Shown here in pieces: positions 51,046-59,134 of a stretch of DNA of 64,000 bases. The DNA comes from G963422705 sp963422705. GTDB taxonomy: Bacteria; Poribacteria; WGA-4E; WGA-3G. Numbering within the stretch: the stretch's first letter is position 1; each line of letters starts with the position of its first letter. The DNA lies in the NCBI GenBank assembly GCA_963422705.1, contig OY730443.1, positions 2,480,001 to 2,544,000 of the forward strand, given 5' to 3'. Both the position numbers and the translations under genes were made by a program. The notes beneath the pieces were generated by a model. That model saw nothing but the letters and a program-made list of their open reading frames with translations, was not told where the DNA came from and did no database searches.

Positions 51046-52083
51046 CTAATGTATCTCTACTGACAGAATGTAACTGAGAATTGTCACCAAAAGCCACGTC
51101 CCGACTAATACAACGCCAAACGTCCGTTTTAATTGCGAACCCGAAACGAAGAGCCCAATTCGGAAAACAATCAGAATAAACAACATCGCCGGAAATATGA
51201 ATTGGAAGAACTGCACATCTGCCTTTAAGCCGCCCTGCGTGGCAGCGGTTGAAACGCCTGCAACAAAGAGAACGTTCAGAATATCTGCACCGATAATGTT
51301 ACCAACCGCTAACTCGCCGTGCCCGCGCCTCACCGCGGTAATCGCCGTTACCAACTCCGGAAGCGATGTACCGAATGCAACGAGCGTTGCTGAGATGATA
51401 TGTTCAGGCACACCAATTCTTACCGCGATTTCCTTCACACACGGAATTAGAATTTGCGCCGAGACAACAATAATCGCAATCGCAAAAACTAGCTTAACAA
51501 GCGTAAAAAATGCACCGGATGCCTTTGAATCTATCTCTTGTTTATTATCCGAATTTGCCCCCGTCGCCGCCGCCCACCGGATTGACTGCCAGATGTAAAG
51601 CCCCAACAAAACAACAAAGATGAACCCTATCCCTTGCGATAACACTCCCCCTTGACTAAAAACCTTCGCGGGCGATGTCCACGGAAAGCATCCCAGTACC
51701 AATAGAATCCCTGCCCCTACCTGAACGTTTGACAATTTTGAAGCGAGCTGCCGATTGAACTGTAATGGCGCAATCAGGGACGCGAGCCCAAGGATGAGCC
51801 CTGTATCACAAATAATGGAACCTACCGCATTTCCGAGCGCAAGCCCCGGCTCACCTTGTATGGCTGAGAGGACGGAGACGGCCGCTTCCGGTGTTGTGGT
51901 GCCGATGCTCACAACGGTTGCACCAATCACTGCTTTTCCCAAACCCCATCGGGTTGAAAGCACAACCGCCTCATCAACAAGCCAATCCGCGCCCTTCCCT
52001 AACGTATAAAGCATCATCGCAATGATAACAAACAGCAGCGGCGCGGCCAAATCACGAATCAAAGTTGTAATCCATTCTTCCAT
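51046..52083 (-). CDS. Ca2+/cation antiporter (CaCA family, YrbG-like)
   Basis: 345 aa with about ten TM helices in two homologous halves. The alpha-1 repeat contains GTTTPEAAVSVLSAIQGEPG and GNAVGSIICDTGLILG, and the alpha-2 repeat contains FGTSLPELVTAITAVRRG and GNIIGADILNVLFVAG, with the acidic and Asn residues that bind Ca2+ or Na+. The two halves are joined by a hydrophilic loop (about 165-185, with NSDNKQEIDSK). It probably expels Ca2+ or exchanges it for Na+/H+ across the inner membrane. It has its own divergent promoter. Confidence 0.93.
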   Translation of the reverse strand: MEEWITTLIRDLAAPLLFVIIAMMLYTLGKGADWLVDEAVVLSTRWGLGKAVIGATVVSIGTTTPEAAVSVLSAIQGEPGLALGNAVGSIICDTGLILGLASLIAPLQFNRQLASKLSNVQVGAGILLVLGCFPWTSPAKVFSQGGVLSQGIGFIFVVLLGLYIWQSIRWAAATGANSDNKQEIDSKASGAFFTLVKLVFAIAIIVVSAQILIPCVKEIAVRIGVPEHIISATLVAFGTSLPELVTAITAVRRGHGELAVGNIIGADILNVLFVAGVSTAATQGGLKADVQFFQFIFPAMLFILIVFRIGLFVSGSQLKRTFGVVLVGTWLLVTILSYILSVEIH

Positions 52084-52118
52084 TAACTACCCCTTCGTTT
52101 TAGATATTTAAAATAAAC

Positions 52119-52147
52119 AGCTTACCATACACAATTTGTAAAGTCAA
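52119..52147 (-). promoter_or_regulatory. Sigma70-like promoter for the CaCA antiporter
   Basis: On the minus strand: TTGACT at 52147-52142, a 17-nt spacer and TAAGCT at 52124-52119. The ATG at 52083 is 35 nt downstream of the -10 box. Confidence 0.6.
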
Positions 52148-52180
52148 GCAGATTTAAATTTGCATGGATTTACTTCGTTT

Positions 52181-52248
52181 AGAGAGGTTCGTCAAGAAAA
52201 AAAGCCCGCTATGAATAGGCACCCGGTGGCTGCCGGACGAACCTCTCT
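52181..52248. repeat. Perfect 13-bp inverted repeat, 68 bp long
   Basis: AGAGAGGTTCGTC at 52181-52193 and GACGAACCTCTCT at 52236-52248 are exact complements. The 42-nt interior contains an A-rich stretch and GGCACCCGGTGGCTGCC, able to form a smaller hairpin. It lies between divergent promoters, upstream of both, so it is neither a 5' leader nor a terminator of the flanking genes. It could be a MITE-like sequence or a small RNA. Confidence 0.6.
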
Positions 52249-52391
52249 GTCATTCTTCGGAAGACAACGCATAGCGAAAAGGCACGTACCGATGTCAGTC
52301 TAAAGCGACACACCCCACGTCTAACGAAAAACAGAACATAATCCAATTGACTTGCTATTTTTTCCTGTTTCTGGTATTGTATATTTTAAAA

Positions 52392-52421
52392 TTGACAATA
52401 CCGTCTTCAAGTCATTATCAT
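52392..52421 (+). promoter_or_regulatory. Sigma70-like promoter for the corrinoid operon
   Basis: TTGACA at 52392-52397, an 18-nt spacer and TATCAT at 52416-52421. The GTG start is at 52478, about 50 nt downstream. A second weaker pair, TTGCTA 52352-52357 and TATTGT 52375-52380 (17-nt spacer), lies just upstream. Confidence 0.6.
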
Positions 52422-52477
52422 TAATTTAGTGTGATATTTGACAAACATTAAGATTTTATGCAAGGACAAACGAATCC

Positions 52478-53236
52478 GTGGTATCTATTAATGACATTGC
52501 AAACGAATTCCTTCGTGAAGAAATTGAAGAATTCCTTGAACGTCCCGAAGAAATATCTCGTTTCATTGAGATGTTCGCTCAGGCAACACCGGCAATGCAG
52601 GATATTGCAGCAGCCCTCATTGATGGGGCTCATCACACCGTTGATGAATTGACAGAGACAGCACTTGCTGGGGGGACTGAGGCACTAGAGATTATGGACG
52701 ATGGATTGATTGCAGGAATGGGCGTCGTGGGTATAAAATTCCGAGAGAATTTTATCTTTGTGCCAGAAGTGCTAGCGTGTGCTCGTGCGATGAAGGCAGG
52801 AATGGCACATATCGAACCAATCCTCTCTGACTCCGGGATTGAACCCGTTGGAACTGTCATTATGGGGACTGTCAAAGGTGACTTGCACGATATCGGCAAA
52901 AATTTGTGTATTATGATGCTTCGCGGTGCCGGGTTTGTTGTTCACGATTTAGGGGTGGATACCTCGGAAGATGAATTCATTGAGGCAGTAGAGGAATACG
53001 AAGCCCCTATCTTGGGGATGTCCGCCTTGTTAACGACAACAATGCCGAATATGGGGAAAACGATTGAGGCACTTATTGATGAAGAACTGCGTGAAACCGT
53101 AAAAATTATGGTAGGCGGCGCACCGGTAACGCAGACATTTGCGGACGATATGGGTGCTGATGGGTACGGAAAAGACGCGTTGGTATGTGTTGCTTTGGCA
53201 AAGCAGTTCATTGCGGAAAAAGATGACGTGTATTAA
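52478..53236 (+). CDS. Corrinoid (B12-binding) methyltransferase protein, MtaC/MttC-like
   Basis: 252 aa from GTG 52478 (AAGGA about 11 nt upstream). An N-terminal helical cap domain (about 40-120, with GGTEALEIMDDGLIAGMGVVG and FREN(F)IFVPEVL) is followed by a B12 domain. That domain contains GTVKGDLHDIGKN with the cobalt-ligating His137 in DxHxxG, and later MVGGAPVTQTFADDMGADGYG for the lower ligand pocket. Its job is to accept a methyl group from a substrate methyltransferase and pass it on. The downstream gene is its reductive activator. No MttB/MtaB-type substrate methyltransferase is adjacent. Confidence 0.93.
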   Translation: MVSINDIANEFLREEIEEFLERPEEISRFIEMFAQATPAMQDIAAALIDGAHHTVDELTETALAGGTEALEIMDDGLIAGMGVVGIKFRENFIFVPEVLACARAMKAGMAHIEPILSDSGIEPVGTVIMGTVKGDLHDIGKNLCIMMLRGAGFVVHDLGVDTSEDEFIEAVEEYEAPILGMSALLTTTMPNMGKTIEALIDEELRETVKIMVGGAPVTQTFADDMGADGYGKDALVCVALAKQFIAEKDDVY

Positions 53237-55223
53237 CTCCGAAATCGCCGCAGCCCTGCTGAAAAGTGAGAAAATGAAAAAAATAGACAAAAACGATTAC
53301 CAAAAACGGCTCGATAAGATTACTGAGATTTTTGAAGGGTTTGTCGTCCACGCCGACAAGCAAGCTACCTATCGGTGCCCCTACAAAAATCGGGAAGAAC
53401 ACTGCACTGCCAAATTCGGGTGCCGGAACCAACGGCGGATTGCTGGAGAAGATAAGTCAAATGCCCGCCTGCTATGTGCTGCTGACGACAAATTGGACTA
53501 CCGCAGCGCCTGGGAAATGGAACAGGAAAAAGAGACTGAAGGCGCCCGCGGCAGTGGCACAATTGCTTGTCATAGCGCTAAGCAGCAAACACATCTCGCC
53601 CTCACAGCTGGAAAAACAGTTTTCGATTATGCCGACGATTTAGCAGTTCAGGTGCCCACCTCATGTTTCCGAACCGGACAGTGCCACGAATGTATTGTTG
53701 AGGTAAAGCAAGGCATCGACGCCCTGACGCCTCGAAACAGTGCGGAGGCGTTTCTTGACAATAATTATCGACTGGCTTGCCAAGCAGTTGTGCAAGATGC
53801 TGATAGTGATATCGTGTTTGAACCGCTTCGACTCACGCCGAGAATTCTGGTAGAAGGCACCACCGCACCTAACACTGAACTGCAACCTTTGGTTACACAG
53901 CGCGACGGAATTGTCTATTACGACAGTGAACCGGTGGATAGATACCGCGGACATCTATATGGACTCGCTCTCGACATCGGCACAACGACAGTTGTCGCGA
54001 ACCTCGTCGATTTGGAGAACGGTAAAACGGTTTCTGTCAGCTCATTTGAGAATCCACAGCGTTTCGGCGGCAGCGATATTATGCACCGTATCTCCTACGA
54101 TGGCGCATTTCCGGGCGAGTTGCGACGTTCACTCCTTGCCGCCCTCAACAGTGAAATTATGGACATGTGCGAACGGCACAATTTTGCCCGACAGGAGATT
54201 TACGAGATTGTTGTCGCCGGGAACAGCACCATGCGCGATATTTTCTTCAAACAAGATGTCCAGAGCATCGGGCAGAAGCCCTACAAATCTATCATTGAGC
54301 ATGAATATCGTGACGGAATACGTTCAACAACGGCGCTTACGGAAAAGACGAGACGTTTAGGCATTAGGGCAAACCCAAAAGCGAGGGTTTACAGTTTACC
54401 CTTAATTGCAAGCCACGTTGGCGCCGATGTCGCAGCGAACCTTGTCACCATTGATATCTCCTCCCAGAATCGTACCATGATGTTGGTTGATGTCGGCACA
54501 AACACAGAGGTGGTTGTCGGAAATTCAGAACGGATGGTTTGCGCATCGTGTCCCGCAGGCCCCGCTTTTGAAGGGCGCGGTATTAAATACGGAATGCCGG
54601 CTTACCCCGGCGCGATTGAATCTATTAAGTGGAACAACAACCTGTTTGCGTACGAAACGATTAACGAACCAGACACGGAAACCCAACCGGCACCCGTCGG
54701 TATATGCGGTTCCGGGCTCATTTCGCTGCTCGCTGAACTCCGACGGAATGGGCAGATGAACCCGAAAGGGGCCTTTGCCGATAGGAAACAGCAAGAGTTG
54801 TCCCTTCTACCCCAATATGGAATTACCTTCTCACGAGAAGATATCAGCAATTTGGCACAGGCGAAAGCCGCAAACTACTGTGGGCAGTATATTCTACTCC
54901 GACACTTCGGTTGTTCACCACAAGAGATTACAAAACTTTTCTTAGCAGGCGGTTTTGCCAACTATGTAACCCTTCAAGATGCTCTCGAAATTGGGTTTTT
55001 AGCACCTGTTCCGCAGGACAGGATTGTCAAAATAGGAAACGCCGCCGTCAGCGGGGCCAAAATCGTATTGCTTTCCCGAAAAAAACGCGCAGATGTAGAA
55101 ACTTTTGTCAAAAATATTGAACACGTTGAATTGGAAACCACACCGGATTTTTTTGAGCTCTTCGTAGAAGGCTGTCAATTTAAACCGATGCCAACCGCCA
55201 CAGAATACAAGAAGGAATTGTGA
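53223..55223 (+). CDS. RACo/RamA-like reductive activator of corrinoid protein (ASKHA domain, DUF4445)
   Basis: 666 aa from ATG 53223 (overlapping the upstream gene by 14 nt); ATG 53274 is an alternative. A plant-type 2Fe-2S ferredoxin domain has C148, C154, C157 and C186. An additional Cys set at C52, C61 and C67 (C-x8-C-x5-C) precedes it. From about residue 249 an ASKHA/actin-like ATPase appears (ALDIGTTTVVANLVDLEN, then DVGTNTEVVVGNSERMV and GICGSGLISLLAELRR). Such proteins use ATP to reduce Co(II) to Co(I) in inactivated corrinoid proteins. The extra cysteines may bind another cluster (inference). Confidence 0.9.
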   Translation: MTCINSEIAAALLKSEKMKKIDKNDYQKRLDKITEIFEGFVVHADKQATYRCPYKNREEHCTAKFGCRNQRRIAGEDKSNARLLCAADDKLDYRSAWEMEQEKETEGARGSGTIACHSAKQQTHLALTAGKTVFDYADDLAVQVPTSCFRTGQCHECIVEVKQGIDALTPRNSAEAFLDNNYRLACQAVVQDADSDIVFEPLRLTPRILVEGTTAPNTELQPLVTQRDGIVYYDSEPVDRYRGHLYGLALDIGTTTVVANLVDLENGKTVSVSSFENPQRFGGSDIMHRISYDGAFPGELRRSLLAALNSEIMDMCERHNFARQEIYEIVVAGNSTMRDIFFKQDVQSIGQKPYKSIIEHEYRDGIRSTTALTEKTRRLGIRANPKARVYSLPLIASHVGADVAANLVTIDISSQNRTMMLVDVGTNTEVVVGNSERMVCASCPAGPAFEGRGIKYGMPAYPGAIESIKWNNNLFAYETINEPDTETQPAPVGICGSGLISLLAELRRNGQMNPKGAFADRKQQELSLLPQYGITFSREDISNLAQAKAANYCGQYILLRHFGCSPQEITKLFLAGGFANYVTLQDALEIGFLAPVPQDRIVKIGNAAVSGAKIVLLSRKKRADVETFVKNIEHVELETTPDFFELFVEGCQFKPMPTATEYKKEL

Positions 55224-56257
55224 AGACTTTTCGAGAACGCTTAAAATCGGAGAAACCGATACTTTATGATGGTGGATTCGGAACGCAATTGTTCCTCCGA
55301 GAAATAGAATTGGTGAATAGTGCACTCGCTAACGAACTGCATCCGAACGCTGTCCAGGATATCCACTCGGATTATATTCGAGCCGGAGCAGAAGCAATCG
55401 GAACCAATACTTTTGTGGCATCCCCCCTGCATTTGCACATGGCGGGACAGAACAAAACGGATGCCATACGGTTCACACGTCTCGCTGTGCAACACGCAAA
55501 ACAGGCCGTTGAGCATAGCGAAAAAGCGGTATACATCGCCGGTTCCGTTGGACCATCGCCGGGCGCAATTGAGGCTGACAGTGGTGATACCACCTTTGGT
55601 ATCGCAAATACTGAAGCCCGACACGCACACGAATTAGTGATACACACGCTCGCAGATTCGGGCGTAGATTTTTTATGCATTGAGACGATATTTTCCGCGA
55701 AAGAAGCCGCCATCGCCGTTGATGTCGCTCGCGAAACAGGACTCCCCATTGCACTGAATATGACATACAAATCGACACAGAAACCACGGACTAGAGATAT
55801 TATCTATCGAACAGATTGGGGACATTCCCCCGGCGATATGCTCGATATTCTTGAGAGTGGAGAATTATCGCGCGGCAACTCGCTCCTAACGTCAATCGAC
55901 ATCGCCGGAATCAACTGCGGGGCTGAAACAAGGCACGTTGAACATACCGGCATGCCCTATGCAATCACAGGAACACAGCAGTTAAACGCAGCGCTCGCTG
56001 ATAAAGGACTTCACGACAAACCGACGATGGCATATCCGAACGCCGGTATGCCGAAGCTTGATGAAAATATGAACACTGTCTATACGCAAACGCCAGCCCA
56101 AATGGCGAGTTACATACCGGATTTGATTGAAGCAGGGGCTCGCATTATCGGCGGATGTTGTGGAACGACACCTACACATATCAATGCTTTTCGCAAAATA
56201 ATAGATAAGGTAACACACAAAAGAGATACGGATGGAAACGGTAACACTTGTTTATAA
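55220..56257 (+). CDS. Homocysteine S-methyltransferase family protein
   Basis: 345 aa. GTG 55220 overlaps the previous stop (GTGA), with AAGGAA upstream. DGGFGTQLFLR at the start, GINC (Cys as zinc ligand) and IGGCCGTTPTHI (the Cys-Cys ligands) match the zinc-dependent homocysteine S-methyltransferase (MetH N-domain/MmuM) family. It could demethylate a donor and charge the corrinoid protein, or methylate a thiol from it. Given the operon of corrinoid protein and activator, a corrinoid-dependent methyl transfer is likely, though the methyl donor and acceptor cannot be read here. Confidence 0.9.
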   Translation: MKTFRERLKSEKPILYDGGFGTQLFLREIELVNSALANELHPNAVQDIHSDYIRAGAEAIGTNTFVASPLHLHMAGQNKTDAIRFTRLAVQHAKQAVEHSEKAVYIAGSVGPSPGAIEADSGDTTFGIANTEARHAHELVIHTLADSGVDFLCIETIFSAKEAAIAVDVARETGLPIALNMTYKSTQKPRTRDIIYRTDWGHSPGDMLDILESGELSRGNSLLTSIDIAGINCGAETRHVEHTGMPYAITGTQQLNAALADKGLHDKPTMAYPNAGMPKLDENMNTVYTQTPAQMASYIPDLIEAGARIIGGCCGTTPTHINAFRKIIDKVTHKRDTDGNGNTCL

Positions 56258-56720
56258 AAGATTACCCCAACGCGTTCACTATTTCAAACAGCAGTTGCTT
56301 TACGAAGATGAGAACGTCATTGTCACCACACAACGGGTTAAACCGTCCTCGCCGATTATCCATAACCGCGAAACGGTATTAGGCGATAACTTCACAGCCA
56401 TCTGGTTTGTATTCCCCGAACTCTGGTACGATATCGGCAAAATTTACAATCTCAATAACCAGTGGACTGGCTATTATTGCGATATTATCATGCCAAGAAA
56501 ACGGACTGAAACCGCGTTTGAAATTGTCGATTTGTTTCTTGATCTGTGGGTATTGCCGGGGGGCGGGTATGAGATTCTTGATGAAGACGAATTTGAAGCC
56601 GCACTTCAGGCAGGGGTGATTGAGACAGAATTGGCAAAAAGAGCACGCAACGCACTTAAGGATTTAATCGCTGACGTTACATCAGGAAAATTTCCGCCAC
56701 CAATCATGGAAAAATATTGA
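56232..56720 (+). CDS. DUF402-domain protein
   Basis: 162 aa, overlapping the upstream gene by 26 nt in another frame. It has the DUF402 pattern: ETVLGDNFTAIWFVFPELWYDIGKIYNLNNQWTGYYCDIIMP, then DLFLDLWVLPGGGYEILDEDEFE. DUF402 proteins (FomD, YgaC/Ntdp-like) act as metal-dependent nucleoside diphosphate or phosphonate-CMP phosphatases. Its presence at the end of a corrinoid operon is unexplained; it may hydrolyse a nucleotide-linked methyl donor or product (speculative). Confidence 0.82.
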   Translation: METVTLVYKRLPQRVHYFKQQLLYEDENVIVTTQRVKPSSPIIHNRETVLGDNFTAIWFVFPELWYDIGKIYNLNNQWTGYYCDIIMPRKRTETAFEIVDLFLDLWVLPGGGYEILDEDEFEAALQAGVIETELAKRARNALKDLIADVTSGKFPPPIMEKY

Positions 56721-56840
56721 TACCTGTTTGTGAATAACAAGAGAATCGATAGATTCGTGATAAAGAGACGGTTACCTTCCGAACACGCCCGAACGCATGA
56801 TTCCTTGACAACAGAATAGGGAACCGGAGGCTAGCAAACC

Positions 56841-58061
56841 ATGCCAACACTCGCAATAAATGGCGGAGAACCTATCCGCACTAACCCTTTTCCATCCTGG
56901 CCGACGCTTGATACTACAGACATTGACGCCTTCCAAGATATCTACAACAGCGGACGTTGGGGTGTCAGTGGCACAAAAGTGCCTGAATTCGAAAGAGAAT
57001 TCGCTGAATTTCAAGGTGCTAACTACGGCGTTTGTGTCAACAGTGGTACATCGGCACTCTATATTGCCCTGAAAGCGGCAGGGGTTGGCCCCGGGGATGA
57101 GGTAATTACTACCGCTTATACTTTTCAAGCGACGGTTGTCGCGATTTTGATGACTCACGCAGCCCCGGTTTTTGTAGATACCGCGCCCGATAATTTTCTG
57201 TTAGACGCCGCTAAGGTTGAAGAGGCGATAACTGAAAAAACAAAAGCCGTGTTACCTGTACACATCGCCGGATACCCCGCCGACATGGACACGCTCGTCG
57301 ATATCGCAGCACGGCACCAACTCAAATTGATTGAGGACTGCGCTCAAGCGCACGGCGCAGAATGGCGCGGACGAGGTGTCGGTAGCTGGGGAGATTTCGG
57401 GTGCTTTAGCTTCCAATCTTCAAAGAATTTATGTGCAGGCGAAGGGGGAATCGTTCTGACAAATAACCGAGAACTCTATGAACGCACCTGGGCACTTCAC
57501 AATTGTGGACGTACGCCGCCGGATGCTGAATTTGGCAGCCTTGAACCGTTCGGTGGAAACTTCCGAATGACAGAATGGCAGGCAGCACTCCTCCTTTCAC
57601 GATTGGCACGACTCGAATCCGAAACGAACCACCGGCACATGAACATGCGGTGGTTAGACGGGTGGTTTGGCGAAATTCCAGGTATCAAAGTTACCCCACT
57701 CGACGCGCGCGCCACACGAGGCGGATGCCACGGTTATAAAGCCATTTTTGATGCAGCGGAATTTGGAGACATCTCTCGCGAAACCTTCCTCAAAGCCATG
57801 CATGCCGAAGGAATCCCCATCGGATATTGGTACACCACACCTATGTATCGCTCCTCATTTTTAACATCAAATCTATTTCGACAGGAACTGAATCTCTCCA
57901 CTCCACATTGTCCTGAAACCGAGAAATTATGTCAAACAGGACTTTCGCTCGGGCAGAATGTTTTAATGGGAAGTGAAACAGATATCGAAGATATCGTCAA
58001 GGCAGTCATCAAGGTACGCCGGAACGTAGGAGAATTGAAAAATGAGACTGATAGCACCTAA
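56841..58061 (+). CDS. DegT/DnrJ/EryC1/StrS family PLP aminotransferase
   Basis: 406 aa, standard length. VCVNSGTSALYIALKAAGVG, GDEVITTAYTFQATVVAIL, IEDCAQAHGAEWRGR and SFQSSKNLCAGEGG with the Schiff-base K195 are all in place. ACCGGAGG precedes the ATG. These enzymes aminate keto sugars for O-antigen, antibiotic or polysaccharide building blocks. It starts 120 nt after DUF402 with its own ribosome-binding site and may be a separate unit. It is more canonical than the 466-aa protein at 12314-13714. Confidence 0.93.
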   Translation: MPTLAINGGEPIRTNPFPSWPTLDTTDIDAFQDIYNSGRWGVSGTKVPEFEREFAEFQGANYGVCVNSGTSALYIALKAAGVGPGDEVITTAYTFQATVVAILMTHAAPVFVDTAPDNFLLDAAKVEEAITEKTKAVLPVHIAGYPADMDTLVDIAARHQLKLIEDCAQAHGAEWRGRGVGSWGDFGCFSFQSSKNLCAGEGGIVLTNNRELYERTWALHNCGRTPPDAEFGSLEPFGGNFRMTEWQAALLLSRLARLESETNHRHMNMRWLDGWFGEIPGIKVTPLDARATRGGCHGYKAIFDAAEFGDISRETFLKAMHAEGIPIGYWYTTPMYRSSFLTSNLFRQELNLSTPHCPETEKLCQTGLSLGQNVLMGSETDIEDIVKAVIKVRRNVGELKNETDST

Positions 58062-58085
58062 CAGATGAATCTCCGGGTTATTTGC

Positions 58086-58106
58086 CCTAAATTAACTGGA
58101 TTTAGG
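58086..58106 (+). repeat. Hairpin after the DegT gene
   Basis: CCTAAAT at 58086-58092 pairs with ATTTAGG at 58100-58106 around a 7-nt loop, 24 nt after the aminotransferase stop. It might be a weak terminator; the next gene starts 85 nt later with its own ribosome-binding site. Confidence 0.35.
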
Positions 58107-58191
58107 TGAAATTCTCCTAATTTTCTACTATCCTTTTTAACCTTCAGAGACTCTATATAGGCAAACCCTTAGCGGGGAAAAGGAGAGAATT

Positions 58192-58761
58192 ATGTCTACC
58201 GAACATGAAAAACAAAAAGAGATACGGCGAATTCTACGGCTCTTGGAGTCCACAGCAAACGTCGTCGAAACCTCGTCCGGAATCAGTTTTGAAAGCGACA
58301 GTAGCGGAGAAGGGGCGGCACGATGTGCACGACAGTTCAACAACGCACTCACACATTTAATCGAACTGGACGCTGTACCTGAGGAATTGTTTGAACCCTT
58401 AGAAATGAACGCTACTTTTGGCGACATTTGCTTCGCCTGTCATCAGGTGGCCGCGTATCTTAAAGAAGGGATATGTCATGATTTTGATTTTGCCGATGTC
58501 AAGAAAACGATAGGCAATGAACTGAAAGATGTCGGCGAGGTAATCCGGCAATCGATGCCTTCCTTTCTTAAAGATGTTATCGACGGCTCAACGGAAAAAG
58601 AACAGAACGATTCGGAACCGGTAACTGTTGAGGTTACATCGGAAGAGGACGAAGAAATTTCGGTTACGCAGCGTATCGAAAAACTTGAAGAGCAAATGGA
58701 GACGGTTGTGGAAATACTCCAAGAACTTCGCACAAGACAGGTTGAGGAAAATGAGGATTAG
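58192..58761 (+). CDS. Acidic helical protein of unknown function
   Basis: 189 aa. AGGAGAG precedes the ATG. The first 100 residues are mixed helical (LLESTANVVETSSGISFESD, then a Cys-containing stretch FGDICFACHQVAAYL). The last 45 residues are strongly acidic and end in a coiled coil, IEKLEEQMETVVEILQELRTRQ. It has no signal peptide or TM. No family recognised. The tail resembles oligomerisation helices. Confidence 0.75.
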   Translation: MSTEHEKQKEIRRILRLLESTANVVETSSGISFESDSSGEGAARCARQFNNALTHLIELDAVPEELFEPLEMNATFGDICFACHQVAAYLKEGICHDFDFADVKKTIGNELKDVGEVIRQSMPSFLKDVIDGSTEKEQNDSEPVTVEVTSEEDEEISVTQRIEKLEEQMETVVEILQELRTRQVEENED

Positions 58762-59134
58762 TTTGTGAATCTTTGTGGTATATTAATGTGAATCAAAATC
58801 TATCAACATCACTCAAACTGCACACAGCATCCATCAACGTTACCAATGCTTAAACGAGTACATCCGTTGTTCTAAAAATAGTCCTAAAATTGCCCAAAGG
58901 CTCCCCATGACGAATTCGTCGAGCATTGTTCCGAAAAAAAGGGCAGTGCTCGACGATACGCCCCAATTCCGCCATGGGGAATCAGGGTGGATTTAATTAC
59001 CCAGGCAAGAAATACCGGGAACCAAAGTCTACCGAAGTTCCAATTGCCTGCAAGAGGGTATGCCAGCGGATGTAGCTGCCACTAAATGAAAATCGCTCTA
59101 GAACCACAACGGCGGCCAAAACGTTAGAAACGTG
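58762..59134. other. Intergenic region between convergent genes with a nested inverted repeat
   Basis: 373 nt, containing the structure at 58902-58980 (listed) and no credible ORF. Otherwise unremarkable. Confidence 0.4.
58902..58980. repeat. Nested inverted repeat of 79 bp
   Basis: The outer stem is TCCCCATG (58902-58909) with CATGGGGA (58973-58980). The inner stem is CGTCGAGCATTG (58917-58928) with CAGTGCTCGACG (58944-58955), one G-U pair, around an A-rich 15-nt loop. A perfect palindrome GACGAATTCGTC overlaps the left arm. It lies between convergent genes and could act as a bidirectional terminator, a structured RNA, or a transposon remnant. Confidence 0.55.

Larger units (their letters stand above)
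52084..52477. other. Divergent regulatory region between CaCA antiporter and corrinoid operon
   Basis: 394 nt with a minus-strand promoter (52119-52147), a 68-bp perfect-stem inverted repeat (52181-52248) and a plus-strand promoter (52392-52421), all listed separately. I looked for a cobalamin riboswitch ahead of the corrinoid operon and found no recognisable B12 box. Confidence 0.4.

Noticed and set aside
52084..52477. Cobalamin riboswitch ahead of the corrinoid operon
   Set aside because: No B12-box or conserved core found; the strong hairpin lies upstream of the promoter.
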